Assembly (NCBI GenBank): GCA_022385805.1
Contig: MU277706.1
Location: 151,591 to 215,590 of the forward strand
Direction: 5' to 3'
Length of the DNA stretch: 64,000 nucleotides
Source: Pilatotrama ljubarskyi
Lineage: Eukaryota > Basidiomycota > Agaricomycetes > Polyporales > Polyporaceae
The notes under the pieces were generated by a model. The model was not told the origin of the DNA and searched no databases. It worked only from the letters and a program-made list of their open reading frames with translations. Shown here piece after piece: positions 33,253 through 45,700 of this stretch (position 1 is the first letter of the stretch; each line of letters opens with the position of its first letter). The translations under genes were made by a program, and so were the position numbers.

Positions 33253-35247
33253 CTATGCAGGTGCAGTGCTCGAGATAGTGACCGAGGCCAAGAACGTATC
33301 CCAGAGTATGCCGTCCGTTGCGTGAGCTAGACGCTTGAAGTGATCATCTTGATCCAAGAATGAGTCCTGGACGACTGTGGGACTCGTACCTTGCTCCAGA
33401 ACTGACATGCGGGTATACACCGTGGAGACAAAGAGTTTGAAGAACCCGGCCCCTGGGTGCGCGCTGTCGGCCAAGGCGAAAGAGAGCGCTTCCGATTCGC
33501 TGCTCCCAGAGCCGATCACCATGCGCGAATGGCGACGGAGGGGGGGAATGGGAGAGGCAGGGTCAGGGTGGTGGACCATCGCAATGCTGTATCCTCCTGC
33601 GTCGAAGTATGCGAGGTAGGGCCACAGGTCGACATCCGAGTGGTTGTGGAGGACGACGGCGTAAATCGAATTCTCCTCATCGTCGACCAATTGCGCATGA
33701 CCCTTCACGAGAAGGTTGCCGCTGACGCGGGTCCACGTCGCAGGATCGAGCCGGAAGAGCTCCATCTTCAGCGCGTGCGCGAATGGTCGAGAGGGATTGG
33801 TGCGATAGAGGTGCATGTGGAAGCGAGCCGCCGCTTCCACCGCCCTCATGTCCGTGCGCGTCCCCGCACTTGGTATGGATAATGTTACCGAGCAGGTCTC
33901 TGAGATGAGAGGATCATGCCGTTCGGCCGTCAGGCCCCTGGACCGAAGACAAAGAGTAAGATCGGCGTCCCTCGAGCGCCCAGTGCGAACGACCGCAACG
34001 CCGCGCCCGTGTAAGACATCTGCTGCCTCGGAGGGTATTTTGCGAGCCAGACGTGAGCGACGGCAGAAATGGAAGAGCGAGTGCCGGATAGTCACGCGGA
34101 AGGGTGAGGGATTGTTCCAGCGGGTAATCCTCACCCACCCGTCACGGAGGACATCCTTCACCGGCGCGTTGCAGCCAGCGATACACCACGTGGAGAAGAC
34201 CTCCTTCGCCACGAACACGCCCAAGGGAGTGTTCAGGGAGCCGCGGTGGTGATGAGGATGCAACGTGAACTCGGTGCCCACGGAGACGCCATGAATTGCC
34301 CCGGCATCGATCCGCAGATGGTCGTTGTCCTGCATGGTGGCGGAGACAAAGTGAGGGTCGACGGAGAAAGGAACGCCAGCGAAGAGAATGCGATCTGTAT
34401 GAAGGCCTGCGCAGGCGGCATACTGGTGATCGCCCAGGTATGGGGCAAGATCGTGAGGGACATCGGAGTAGGCGACTTTGTGAAGTGGCCGCGAATCCTT
34501 GAGTGCCAACATAGCGCGGGTGAAGTTGCCGCCGTCTAGACGTTCAGTCGCTACCCAACCCGCGCCACATGCAGCGAGGACGACATGTGAGGGGGAGCTG
34601 CTTCTTGTGAAGCCACGGCGCGCCATAGGCTCCGCCTCGTGCGGAATAGCGCTGCGCCAGAGCCCGGCGAGTAGATCCTCAGACGTGGCCTTACGCGTAG
34701 GGGTATACCGAACGTAGCGTCGCTCTTTGGGTTCCATATCCCCGGTAGGCGGAAGAGAGAAGCAGGTGTCGAGAATGAGAGTGACGTTATCGCCCTTGAC
34801 CTGCGCGAGGTCTTGGAGCATAGCATGCAGGGACCGATCCGAGATTCCAGCGTTCACATGGCGAGTGCGGTGCTTGATGTCGTAGTCGTAGGGGCAGAGG
34901 ACGGGAACGTCGCCGCGACCTTGGTCGAACCAACCTGGCGGCGCACGAATGCTACTACCGTGGCCCGCGAAGTAGACGATGAGGGCATCGCCAGGCTCGA
35001 TGAGAGGGTTGTTGACCAGGTGGCTCATGAACTTGTCCTCGATGGTGCGCTTCGTTGCCTGAGAGTCGAGAAGGGTGCAGATATGCCCACCAGGTACCTG
35101 AAGGTCATGCACGAGCCACCGCTCGACCGCACGAGCGTCCAAGGTCGCCGAGCGCAAGTTCCAGATGTCTTCAGACTGGTACCTGTTTATGCCTATGAGG
35201 AGAGCGAATACTTGTGCCGTCATGACCTGCTGAACCTTCAGTTGCAT
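33253..35247 (-). CDS. Caspase-like (C14 fold) protein with long C-terminal extension
   Basis: Uninterrupted ORF of 664 residues from the ATG at 35247; a second ATG eight codons downstream is also possible. Residues ~10-250 form a caspase/metacaspase p20-like domain. ALLIGINRY opens the first strand, the catalytic His lies in IVYFAGHGS (residue ~96) and the catalytic Cys in LILDTCFS (~162). The dyad is intact, though DTCFS departs from the metacaspase D(S/C)CHS consensus. The remaining ~400 residues have no recognised domain; an ending with VVLHNHSDVDLWPYLAYFD suggests a beta-sandwich. The family is common in agaricomycetes, sometimes near NLR-type genes, which are absent here. Function (proteolysis in cell death or self-recognition) is inferred. 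Confidence 0.78.
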   Translation of the reverse strand: MQLKVQQVMTAQVFALLIGINRYQSEDIWNLRSATLDARAVERWLVHDLQVPGGHICTLLDSQATKRTIEDKFMSHLVNNPLIEPGDALIVYFAGHGSSIRAPPGWFDQGRGDVPVLCPYDYDIKHRTRHVNAGISDRSLHAMLQDLAQVKGDNVTLILDTCFSLPPTGDMEPKERRYVRYTPTRKATSEDLLAGLWRSAIPHEAEPMARRGFTRSSSPSHVVLAACGAGWVATERLDGGNFTRAMLALKDSRPLHKVAYSDVPHDLAPYLGDHQYAACAGLHTDRILFAGVPFSVDPHFVSATMQDNDHLRIDAGAIHGVSVGTEFTLHPHHHRGSLNTPLGVFVAKEVFSTWCIAGCNAPVKDVLRDGWVRITRWNNPSPFRVTIRHSLFHFCRRSRLARKIPSEAADVLHGRGVAVVRTGRSRDADLTLCLRSRGLTAERHDPLISETCSVTLSIPSAGTRTDMRAVEAAARFHMHLYRTNPSRPFAHALKMELFRLDPATWTRVSGNLLVKGHAQLVDDEENSIYAVVLHNHSDVDLWPYLAYFDAGGYSIAMVHHPDPASPIPPLRRHSRMVIGSGSSESEALSFALADSAHPGAGFFKLFVSTVYTRMSVLEQGTSPTVVQDSFLDQDDHFKRLAHATDGILWDTFLASVTISSTAPA

Positions 35248-36248
35248 TTGGGAGCACAGCAAATGTGATTACTTACAAAGCTGAGACAACTTTAAGACGA
35301 AGTAGGAGATACTACGAGGAGGCGAGTACACAGTAGGATGTTGGGCCTCTCCTGCCGGGAGCCCTCTTATAGGGTCGTTAAGCTGTGCTCGAGGAATCAT
35401 ATCGACATGTGGGGGTAGGGTCTCTGCAGCAATCGCGCCAGCAGAGATCCAGATACACGCACATCGGAGTGCACACACGTTGTGCAGCCAAGATCGTCTC
35501 GGTTGCAGGGTGCAGCCTGCGCGATCCGCAGACTGCTCTATGACAACTCATGGTGCGTGAAGTACCACGATGTACAGTTGCTTGCACGTCTCCAAGGGTC
35601 TTGAGACGGCGAGCTTTGTTCATATAGATGCTCTCGAGTAGCTCAGTACTGGGTACTGACGCACCTATTTCGCCGATACAGGAGGGATCATCGCGACAGG
35701 TGGGACCTATGGAGCTGTGATTATGAGTTCCTTTTTTCCGTAACTTACTTGAGCCAACCAAAGCCTTGATACAAACCTAGGAACTCCCAAGATGCAGGAG
35801 AAAAAAAAACTAGTGCGGCTCACCCGCGGCTATATCGACACGCACCTATGCAAGTGACTGTCCTCAGTCAGCCACATACTGACTCGGAGTACGTAGTACT
35901 TCTCGGAGGGAGTGTACTAAGAGTATGTATACGTAGCACGGTCATGACGGCAGTCGGTGGCGCAGTAACTTTGTATAGAGCGCCCAAGCCGGTCCGTCTG
36001 ACCGGAGCCGCTCAAGTGGCTAGTGCGATCCGAACCAGCGCTCCGAGCCGAATCGACTAGTCCTTCCGCCACCGTGAACGAGGGACGCCGTCGCCACAAA
36101 GGTACAGTCAGGCCACCACGGTGCATTGAATAGTTTCTTACGCGGATGAACAGGATAACCAGCGCCCTTGAGCAGCAAATAGGCTGCTTCCCGCTGTCAA
36201 CGCTTGAATTCCGGTTAACTTGCAAGCGACCTAGCATACAATTACGCC
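35248..36248. other. Intergenic, divergent promoter region
   Basis: One kilobase between the caspase-like and Beclin starts. There is an A9 run near 35803-35811 and several GTAC/ACGTAGT-type short palindromic steps near 35889-35940. No gene or RNA was recognised. Confidence 0.35.
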
Positions 36249-37976
36249 ATGAACTTCGTATGTCAACAGTGCAAGCAGCCTCTACATGTGAGCGCACGTC
36301 GTAGATCTGTTGCATATGACGAGCTAATGATCCTCGATGCAGCTGGATGCCTCCTTAGTCGATCTTTCGCCGTCCGCATATGATCTCGTCGCGTCATCCT
36401 TGCCTCCATCACCCTCAGCTTCGCATGCACGGCAAGCGTCCGGAGCGGAGAAACTCGCACAGCTACCCGCCCCCTCCTCTGCAAAGTCGGCCTGGAGAAA
36501 CTCCGTGCAGGGGTCTCCTTCGTCGACCGCCTCCTCGCCCACCCAGCGGAAGCAGCCGCAACGTGCCCCGATGCACCCCAATGAGTCATTTGTGCTGTTG
36601 CAGGACAGCATCATCCGCAATATTCCCTCGCAGCTGCCTCCTCCTGCGCAGGCGAAGAAGCCGTCGTTCTCCAAGGGCCGCGCGTCTGCGGCCGTGCAGC
36701 CCGCTGCTCCTCCCGAGGAACCTGCACACCCGAATCCCTCGCCTCTCTCGCATCATCTCCGCTCGTCGCTACGGCTCTTCAATTTGCTCTCGAGCCGGAC
36801 GGACCTTGATCATCCCCTCTGCGCGGAGTGCACGCACATCCTGCTGGGGACGCTCACACGGCAGCTCGAGGAGACGAAGAAAGAGCGGGACGGCTACATC
36901 GCGTTCGAGAAGGAGGTGAAGAAGGAGAAGGAGCGTGAGGGCTCCGGTGTCAACAGGCTCGAGGCCGAGGCGAAGATCGAGCGGCTCAAAGAGGAGGAGC
37001 GGCTTGCAATCGAGCAACTCAAGGCGGCTGAACGCGAACATCAGCACTTGGATGAGGAGCTGAAGAGCCTCGAGCGTGAGGAGAAGGCTCTGGAAGAGGA
37101 GGAGGCGGAGTGCGTCAATCAAGTCGTCTATGGCGATATTTTCGCAGCTGACGAGCATACCGCAGGTTTTGGCGTCAGCACAACGCGCACCTACTGAAGT
37201 CAGCGGAGCAGGCCTCCCAACTCGCTGCTTTGCGAGCCGCATACGCTGCAGACTCTGCGACGCTCGACAAGCTCGAGCGAACGAACGTCTACAATGATGC
37301 CTTCTGCATCGGCCACGATGGGGTTTTCGGAACCATCAATGGGCTACGCTTAGGGCGTGTTCCCGGTGTCCCAGTACGTAGTCCATCCTTCACTCCGGAT
37401 GTGCTCTAACCCGCGCTTAGGTGGAATGGGCTGAAATCAACGCTGCATGGGGGCAGACCTTGCTGCTACTGTACACCATCGCACGGAAACTGGATTTCAC
37501 GTTCGAGAAGTAAGAAATAGTTATGCCAACTCTCTCACTCGCGGTAACTGACGGCCAGACCCAGCTATCGCCTAGTCCCCATGGGTTCTTTCTCGAGAAT
37601 AGAGAAGACAACAGGGGACAAAGCTACGTACGAGCTGTACGGATCAGGCGACCTGCACTTTGGCCGCCTACTGCACAACCGTCGATTCGACTTTGCAATG
37701 GTGGCGTTTCTCGACTGCCTGAAGCAGCTCATGGACTATGTGAAGTCTCAAGACCCTCAAGTCGACTTCCCCCATCAGTGAGTTCCTTGTCTTCCTACAA
37801 CGATCTGCATGGGTGGCTGACTGCTTTGGATCGATAGGATTGTCAAGGACAAAATTGGCGAAGCGTCGGTGAAGCAACAGTTCAGCCAAGAAGAGGCGTG
37901 GACCCGAGCTCTCCGGCACGTCCTGCTCGCACTGAAGATCCTGCTCAAATGGACGACGAACGGGAGCAATGGCTGA
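36249..37976 (+). CDS. ATG6: Beclin-1 / Atg6 / Vps30 autophagy protein
   Basis: Six exons from ATG 36249 to TGA 37974-37976. The first exon encodes [13 protein letters not shown], a CxxC start shared with Beclins. A Ser/Pro linker contains [13 protein letters not shown] (BH3-like region), then [13 protein letters not shown] long coiled coil ends in EEEEAEFWRQHN. The evolutionarily conserved domain follows: [40 protein letters not shown] and [18 protein letters not shown]. It ends [17 protein letters not shown]. Beclin/Atg6 is part of the Vps34 PI3-kinase complexes in autophagosome formation and vacuolar sorting. Intron phases all close; the donor after GCGGA restores the conserved EFW. Confidence 0.95.
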
Positions 37977-38653
37977 TACACTCATGCTTCGTTCTGATCG
38001 ACAACTATTCTTGTTTTGTCATCTCACGATACGGACCGGCGGAAGGATCGCAGCTCGATGGGCGGACGTGCTCGACTTGTACTTACACGGATACCCCTAC
38101 ACATGTGTCTAGATGAACTGTAGTGTCAGTCCCCTCCATCTCAGCCGCGCTCCTGCCAATGTGCGCCGAGCATTTTTAAACTGTACATTTCATCTGGCTG
38201 CGAACGATCGAGTTCGACCAGGAACGCGCATTAGGAGCACGTTTACGTCCTCAAGCCAACCGGCCCACGGGCCACAGCCGGCAGCATGTCGGCAAAAGTG
38301 TCAGTCTTCTCGGCAACGCCATTCATCTCCCACTCACCGACGGCCACAGGCCTCGTCATACTCGCGCTCACAGCAGACCTTCGTGCTATGTCGGGAACTC
38401 CCCTTCTGTTTCAACGCGCAGCTGCAGAGCATGGGGAACGCTGTGGGTGGGACAGCGAGCCGGGACCGGACCGGTTCAGCTCTGATCGCACACTCTTGCA
38501 CCATAGCTGAGTAAGGCCATTTGGATTGCCCGGAACCCGCCCTCGGCCAGACTAGTTTGTCATCCTCTGCTGTTTTTCTGAACGCTATATCCAGTCTCTT
38601 GCTCGGCGGTGCGGGCATCTCTCCGTAATCACCCCTCTTACCCTCTGCGTGCC
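37977..38653. other. Intergenic between Atg6 and GCL genes
   Basis: The 3' UTR of Atg6 and the promoter of the ligase gene. Fragmentary ORFs only; no gene was recognised. Confidence 0.35.
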
Positions 38654-41410
38654 ATGGGTCTTCTCTCTCTTGGGACGCCTCTCGCCTGGGATGAGGCCAA
38701 ACAGTACGCCGATCACGTCAGGACCCACGGGATCACCCAGTTTCTGCACATCTGGGATCGTCTCAAGGACAGATGCGGAGACGAGCTGCTGTGGGGAGAC
38801 GAGGTATATCCAGCATCTACAGATTGCCATGCTGCGCCGTTCTGATTAAATGAACGTGGTTTGCGCCGCAAGATTGAATACATGGTCGCCGCGTTCGACG
38901 ATCGCGAGAAGAACGTTAAGCTCTCTCTCCGCCAGACCGAGATCCTTGCAAAGCTGCAGGCGATAGTCGAAGACATCGTCTCCGATCGTGGCGAGTCGTA
39001 CGTCGTCTTCGCATCTCGTTCCGAGCAACGCTGTAAAGTACCGCACAGTGATTCCGTACCGACCTACCACCCTGAATATGGTCGCTTCATGCTTGAGTCC
39101 ACGCCCGGCTCTCCGTATACGGGAGAGATAAGAGATCTGCTAGCCGTCGAAGGCAATATGCGCTACCGGTATGCTTTCACCGTCGAGCTTCCTGCAATGT
39201 ATATCTGAGCCATGCGCAAGGCGCCACCTAGCGCGCAAATACCTCAAGTCGAACGAAGTCCCATTCACTCTGACGTCCTTCCCCCGTATGGGCGTTCCAG
39301 GCGTGTTCACCGAGCCCTACTACGATCCGGTAGACGCGGTGTCCAGCCACAGCCTGTTCCTGCCCGAGGAAATCACCAATCCCCATGCACGTTTCCCGTC
39401 GGTGATCCTCTCTTTCGCGACCAGTCCCAGGCTCAAACTCTGTCTTGTTTAGGACACTCACAGCTAACATCAGACGGAGACGAGGGTCGAAGGTCGCAAT
39501 CAATCTCCCGTTATTCATAGACACGCATACACCGCGTCCTTTTGTGGACCCCACAATCCCGTGGCAGAGGAACATCTATCCCGAGGATCCAGGTGGGTCT
39601 TATCGGACGTTCACACGCGCGGGTAATGAACGATATCGCAGAGGCCAAGCACGGTGCAGCCCTGCTCGACCATATTTACATGGACGCCATGGGCTTTGGC
39701 ATGGGCTGTAGCTGTCTCCAGATCACGTTCCAGGCATGTAACATTGCGGAGGCGAGGCGCCTCTATGACGCGTTGATTCCTGTCGCCCCGCTCATGGTAG
39801 GTGGTACGCTCCGCCTTGACGACGGCGTCTGACGGCGCGTCGGTAGTTGGCTCTGACTGCGGCAAGTCCATTATGGAGAGGCTACATAGCCGATGTGGAC
39901 TGCAGATGGGACGTGGTCTCGGCGAGTGTCGACGACCGGACAGAGGAGGAGCGCGGGCTTAAGGCGGGTCTCCTCGCCGTTGGTTATCTTTCCATCCTTT
40001 GCTGACGGTATCCTCAGCCACTGAAGGAAAACAGATTCAGGATACCGAAATCACGCTATGCCAGCGTGAGCTTATACATATCCGAGTATTGGATGAACCA
40101 GCCGGCGTATAATGACATAGACGCGCCGCACGACACTGCCATATTCGAGCGTCTACGCAACCACGGTGGGTGAGCAGATGGTCTTCCTTTGTGGCATATG
40201 CTGAGGGAAGTGCGAAGGCGTGGACGAATTGCTTTCGAGGCACATTGCACACCTATTTATTCGGGACCCCCTTGTCATTTTTTCGGAGAGCATAGATCAA
40301 GACGACACGACCAGTAATGACCACTTCGAGGTAAGCGCTTCGCCAAGTCGCTTCTCTTGCTGCGAACGCTGCGCTGACAGGAACCCAGAACATCCAATCG
40401 ACCAACTGGCAGACCCTGCGTTTCAAACCACCGCCCGCGAACTCAACCATCGGTTGGCGTGTGGAATTCCGACCGATGGAGGTGCAGATGACGGACTTCG
40501 AGAACGCAGCGTTCTCGGTGTTCGTGGTGCTCCTGTCGCGCGCCATCCTCCATTTCAACCTGAACCTGTACATCCCGATCTCTAAGGTACGTGCAGTCAC
40601 CGACCTCGGAGCGGGTGGCGGCGGTCCTGACAGTCGCCAGGTGGACGAGAACATGGCGCGGGCGCAGCGGCGAGATGCGGTCCGTTCAGAGAAGTTCTAC
40701 TTCCGAAAAGACGTTTTCCCGCCCGGACCATCGCAACCATCCAGTCTCGCCTCCTCGTGTCCGAGCACGCCTGTCAGCGAGCATGGTGGCCCCATCCTTA
40801 TCAACGGTATCAATGGCAAGGAGAAGAAGCTCCGAAACTGCTACCCGCTTCCCCCGAAGCCGGACGATGCGAGCCCGTCTGGAGCAGTTGAGGACGAGTA
40901 CGAGGAGATGACGATGGTCGAAATCATGAACGGAAAGGTGCTGCGTTTCTCTCTGTTGACATCTTCCATGTTTTGAACGCGCTGTCTGTTAGGGTTCTGC
41001 CTTCCCTGGGCTTCTCAATTTGGTGTATGCGTATCTCGAAACCCTCGACTTTGACGAGAAGTCCGCGCGGCGGATCGAAGAGTACTTGGATTTGATCAGG
41101 CGCAGAACGAATGGTCCGCATCGCTGGAACACTGTCCCATGCCAGATACACTGATTGGACCCGTCATATAGGCTCCCTCCGTACCGCAGCCAGTTGGATC
41201 CGGGACTTCGTACGGTCACACCCGGCGTACAAGTTCGACTCGGTCGTGAGCCAAGAGATTAACTACGACCTCATGGTGGCTGTGGACGAGATGTGGGTAC
41301 CGGGTTCGCTCCCCCGGGGTGCGCCTGCTGACGAACCTTGGCTTGGCAGAGAACGCGGCCTGCGCAAGGCACCCGACTTCCTGCCTTCTAATTGCTCTCC
41401 CAGGGAGTGA
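38654..41410 (+). CDS. GSH1: Glutamate-cysteine ligase catalytic subunit
   Basis: Multi-exon gene with ATG at 38654: [20 protein letters not shown]. Conserved blocks appear in order: LLWGDEIEYMV (ATP/substrate site), [79 protein letters not shown] and RNCYPLPPK. It ends [18 protein letters not shown]. The enzyme joins Glu and Cys through the gamma carboxyl with ATP, the first and rate-limiting step of glutathione synthesis. Size and motifs fit eukaryotic GCLC/Gsh1. All introns examined keep frame, including the last one that gives DEIERGL. A cysteine synthase gene lies 16 kb away, but they are not clustered. Confidence 0.95.
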
Positions 41411-42737
41411 AGCGCGGCGGCGCATGGGGTAGTTGGGTTTCATGGGCAGTGAGCAGTCAGTCGTAACAGTGTATCTTATTCCATATTCTTCCGCTCCTCG
41501 TGCTGTCCGCATAGCAGAACCGAATGGCATTGTTGCCTAAAGTCGTTCAGAACTGTCTGGCTTTCTTGGTCGCCTTGAAACAAGGCTGAGGCTGCGAGTT
41601 CGGCAACTCCGTCGGCCCTCGCACGTCGCGACGTCCGCACACCATTTCGGACGATCTGTGACTTCGTGGGAATACGCCGTCTGCTTTGCTCGGGAACAGT
41701 CAATGTCCATTGGTGGGCCGTTGAGCGGTCTCAGCCATGGGTGCCCGAACCCGTCTCGAAGGTTCCTACTGTCATACTCAGCGTTTCCCTGAAGCTTTGG
41801 AGCGGGACAACTGCCGCGTTTGTCCATCAACCGCGCCCTTCAAGGTCTAAACATTTCTTCCTGGGCCGAGGAGGAAGAGGGTTCGCGTCAAATACTGTAT
41901 GCTGCCACGCGCACCGATACGGCCCAATCATTGGTCGCTGAAGACATTGGCATTCGGACACCTTCTGACAATGTCTCTGGTGGCGACATATCGGACCGAT
42001 GCGTAGTCGGGACTCGGTAGGCGTATCTGAGCAGTCTTACACAGCGCCGTTCACCTCCATCGCGCTTCCGGCTGACCTCCGACTTTCAGGCATCTGCAGG
42101 AAGCCGCCGGCTCAAGACAGTACGCGATCATTATCGTGCTGCACCAAACCGCATCCAACTGAAAGTCTAGATTGGTTCCTGTGCTAAAGCTCTGCAATTG
42201 CCATATACGCACAATTGCTGTGCACAATAATTGCCCGATTGACGGCTAGCTGATGCGCACAATCATCACAGCTTGATCATCGCGGTCTGCTGAGGCGAAC
42301 GTGTCATCCTCGACGGTGGACGCAACGGGAAGCTGATGCGCTAGGTAAGTGGGTACGCCTTAGCACTTGCTCGCGTTCGGGAGTGTCGCTGTTTGACGAG
42401 AGCACGGCGTAACCAGGAACGCTGGGATGGTGATGACATCCTCGGGGCACAGTGATTGCGTCCGCATGCATTGTCAGGTTGCGTGCGGCGTCCCCAACTC
42501 AGGCTGCGGCTGTTCCAACACGGTCCTATAGTCATGAGCGTCTTCTCGCTGATGGCTCACCCTCATCTGTCAACGGAGCCATCAACTGGGCCGGCCGAGC
42601 GTTCCCAACCTGAAGAGATCTCCCGAAGACGCAGCACGGCCACGAGAGCCTCCCGTCCACAGCCGTGAGCTGAGCCTCGTCTGTCTCACGCCCCCCCTCT
42701 CCCTTTCTCCTTCTCGGTGCGCTGTTTGTCCTCGGTC
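41411..42737. other. Intergenic with a possible decayed fragment
   Basis: About 1.3 kb with no intact gene. The plus strand near 41820-41960 reads INRALQGLNISSWAEEEEGS then RQILYAATRTDTAQ. It weakly recalls the C-terminal EEGA..LYAAT region of short-chain dehydrogenases. Without an upstream Rossmann motif or start codon, I do not call it as a gene. Confidence 0.3.
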
Positions 42738-45700
42738 ATGTCGTCCTCCTCGCTATGGTTCACTCTCTGGTTCTCGTTCTTGGTCACACTGGTCCGGTCG
42801 CAGTCGCCTGTTCAGACGTTCTTCCCCGCCAGTATCCCGCTGAGCATCCGCTCCCCGTTCATGAGCGTATGGCTTCCTAGCACGAATACTTCTCAGCCGC
42901 TGTCGCATTCATGGCCGAGTTTCTGGGGACAGCAGGTATGGAGTTCTGTCTTCACCGTACACGGCAAATTCTCAATGCGCGTAGGCGATCATGGGATGGG
43001 CGGGGAAGATCAGGGTGGACGGCCAGACGTACTCGTGGATGGGCGATGACTATGGGCCGCCCTTCACCGCGAATGTAACCAATGTCCAGATCACGCCTAC
43101 ACGTTCAATCTTCGTCATGCAGGCAGGACCCATGAACATCACGGTCACTTTCCTTTCTCCGATAGAGGTGCGCAAGCCGCGTTTGTCTCTGAGTTTGCTC
43201 CTCACTCATGCTATGCAGCCCTCTGACTGGGTCCTGCAATCACTACCTTTCTCTTATGTTTCTCTCGAAGCTAGCTCCCTAGATGATCAATCACATGATG
43301 TACAGGTGTACTCTGATATCAGCGCTGGTGAGGTATTCCATCGACCCGACCATCCTACATCGATGCTGACGGCCATGGAAGAATGGCTCTCCGGCGACAG
43401 AGCTAAAAGCATTGCCACCTGGAGCCAGCACACTTCGAGCGGCAGCGTATACCACCAAATACAGTTGCAGTCCCCGCAGGCAGATACCGAGATCAATCAT
43501 CAAGCGCAGGACGGTACAGCGTACTATGCAATGGCGGCTGTAGGCCCTTTCTGCCCCCTTTTGAGACAATGTTCACAGACCGCACTCCCAGAGACCTGGC
43601 CTCACATGGCAGATTGCACAGGACACAATCTCGAGGGGCCAGTTCCACGACCACGGCGTCCTTATGAACACCGCCAGCACAGCGTTTGCGACCATACAAC
43701 CGTGAGTAGGCACTCCCGTTGCGCTCCAAACTAGCGGCTTACGTGGCTACAGGGTGTTCACCGTCTTCGCTATCTCGGTGGACCTTGGCCAGATTCAAAG
43801 CACCCCCGCTCCTGTCACCTGGGCGGTTGGATACGTTCGCAACCCTTCAATCGCTTATACTGCGCCCGATGGCGCCACGCAGCAGCTCAGTCCATACTTC
43901 GTGACGAAGTATGGCAGCAACATCGAACAGGCTGTCAGTATGCACTTTATTGATTTGACGGGGGCATTCGCTCACCTGGCAAACTGTGACAGATTGACGA
44001 CTTCACGTCAGCGTTCCCAACGATTCAACAGAATTGCGTCGCATTGGATCAGGCGATTGTCGGAAATGCGTCGGAGGTGTCAGCGCACTATGCCGACCTC
44101 GTGTCGCTCGCTGCACGCCAAACGATGGGGTCCTTTGATATTACTGTATCGACAGACTCCGGTGGGAAGCCAAATGCGTCAGATGTTAGGATATTCGTGA
44201 AGGACATCGGGTCATCGTCGACGGCTCAGTACGCACTTGCATCCAGCTAAGGCATCTACTTCGCTGACCTGAAAGCCGCAGGCGCGTGGACCCAGTGGAG
44301 CGAATGTATGCGGCACTCCCTGCGCTGATCTACTTCAATGCGTCGCTAGTCGGACCGATGCTTGTCCCTTTACTGGATGCGCAGGACGGTCTGAGTGGCT
44401 TGATGTACGCTGCTCAAGATCTAGGTACGTCTTATATGTGAAGTAGCTTTGCAATAGCTGTCGCTGAGACATCACAGGTACTGCCTACCCCAACGCGACA
44501 GGCACTCATGGCGCTCATCCGCAGGGCATCGAGCGTAAGTAGGGCTGGGTCTGCGAGACTTCGCATAGCTGACGGTCGGGCAGAATCCGGCAATATGCTG
44601 ATCATGCTCTACGCCCACGCGAGGTTCTCCGGGGACGGTTCTTTGATCTACACGCATGTAAGTATCGTTTCGACGATTGCGCACCTGATAGCACGGAGTC
44701 TGATCTTTTCTATAGTACAACCTGACGAAGCGATGGGCGGACTATCTCGTCAACAACGCGCTCACTCCGTCAAACCAGTGCGTACCTTCCTTCCTTTTGC
44801 AATAAGGCACGGACAAACTAACCTGGGGCAGAATGACCGCAGACAACGAGAGCAATGCGAACATGACAAACCTCGCGATCAAGGGAATCATAGGCGTCAA
44901 AGCGATGGCTGAGATCAGCCGTGCCCTGGGAGAGGATTTCGACGCACAACAATATGATGTACGTCCCGGACAGCCTGTCTCTTATCAGTGCTGGTTTCTG
45001 ACAGAGCGTACAGAGTCACGCTGCCGCGCTCGTCGGACAGTGGCAGTCACTCGCGCTGTCGACAGACGGAAAACACCTCCTAGGGACGTATGGCAACCAG
45101 CAGTCATGGGCCTTGATGTACAACCTGTACGCGGATCGTTTGCTGGGTACAGATCTCGTTAGTCAGGCAGTAAGTATTCGAGAGCTCTCTTTCCTGCGTA
45201 TCGTTAATAGAGTTTCCAGTTGCTACAGGGCCAAACGGCGTTCTACAAGACTCTTGTCACATCGGGTAAGTGAGATAGTGGCTCGCATGCCCCGGGAAAC
45301 TCGCTCATAGGATGCAGCTCCCGTATTCGGCCTCCCCTTGGACAACACTGTGGGAAGTACCAGCGCCGGTTCGTGTGGGATTTGCGGCTGTGACTGCGAT
45401 CTGTCTCAGCTGAATGATTCTCGCAGCCTGGTTGTTGTTCACCGCTGCTACGGTGCTGGACAATGACGTCCGTGACAGCCTCATCGAGGGCGTCTGGGCT
45501 AGAGCGTCGTCGAATCTGACGTCGGGTGCATTCCCCGATCAGTACGATGTTGGGACGGGCAGCGTCCTGGAAGGTTCACCAAGGTAAGCGTCACCATGAG
45601 CCTCGGCATAGTCTGCGTCTCATGGTGCACAATGCTTCCAGTCCCGCTCTTGGAGCGATGTTCTCGATCCTGGCCCTGAAGTGAGTTGTTGCAACCCCCT

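Noticed and set aside
41820..42020. Peptide weakly resembling the C-terminal part of a short-chain dehydrogenase
   Set aside because: No Rossmann motif, catalytic YxxxK, start codon or splice sites could be linked to it, so the similarity may be chance.
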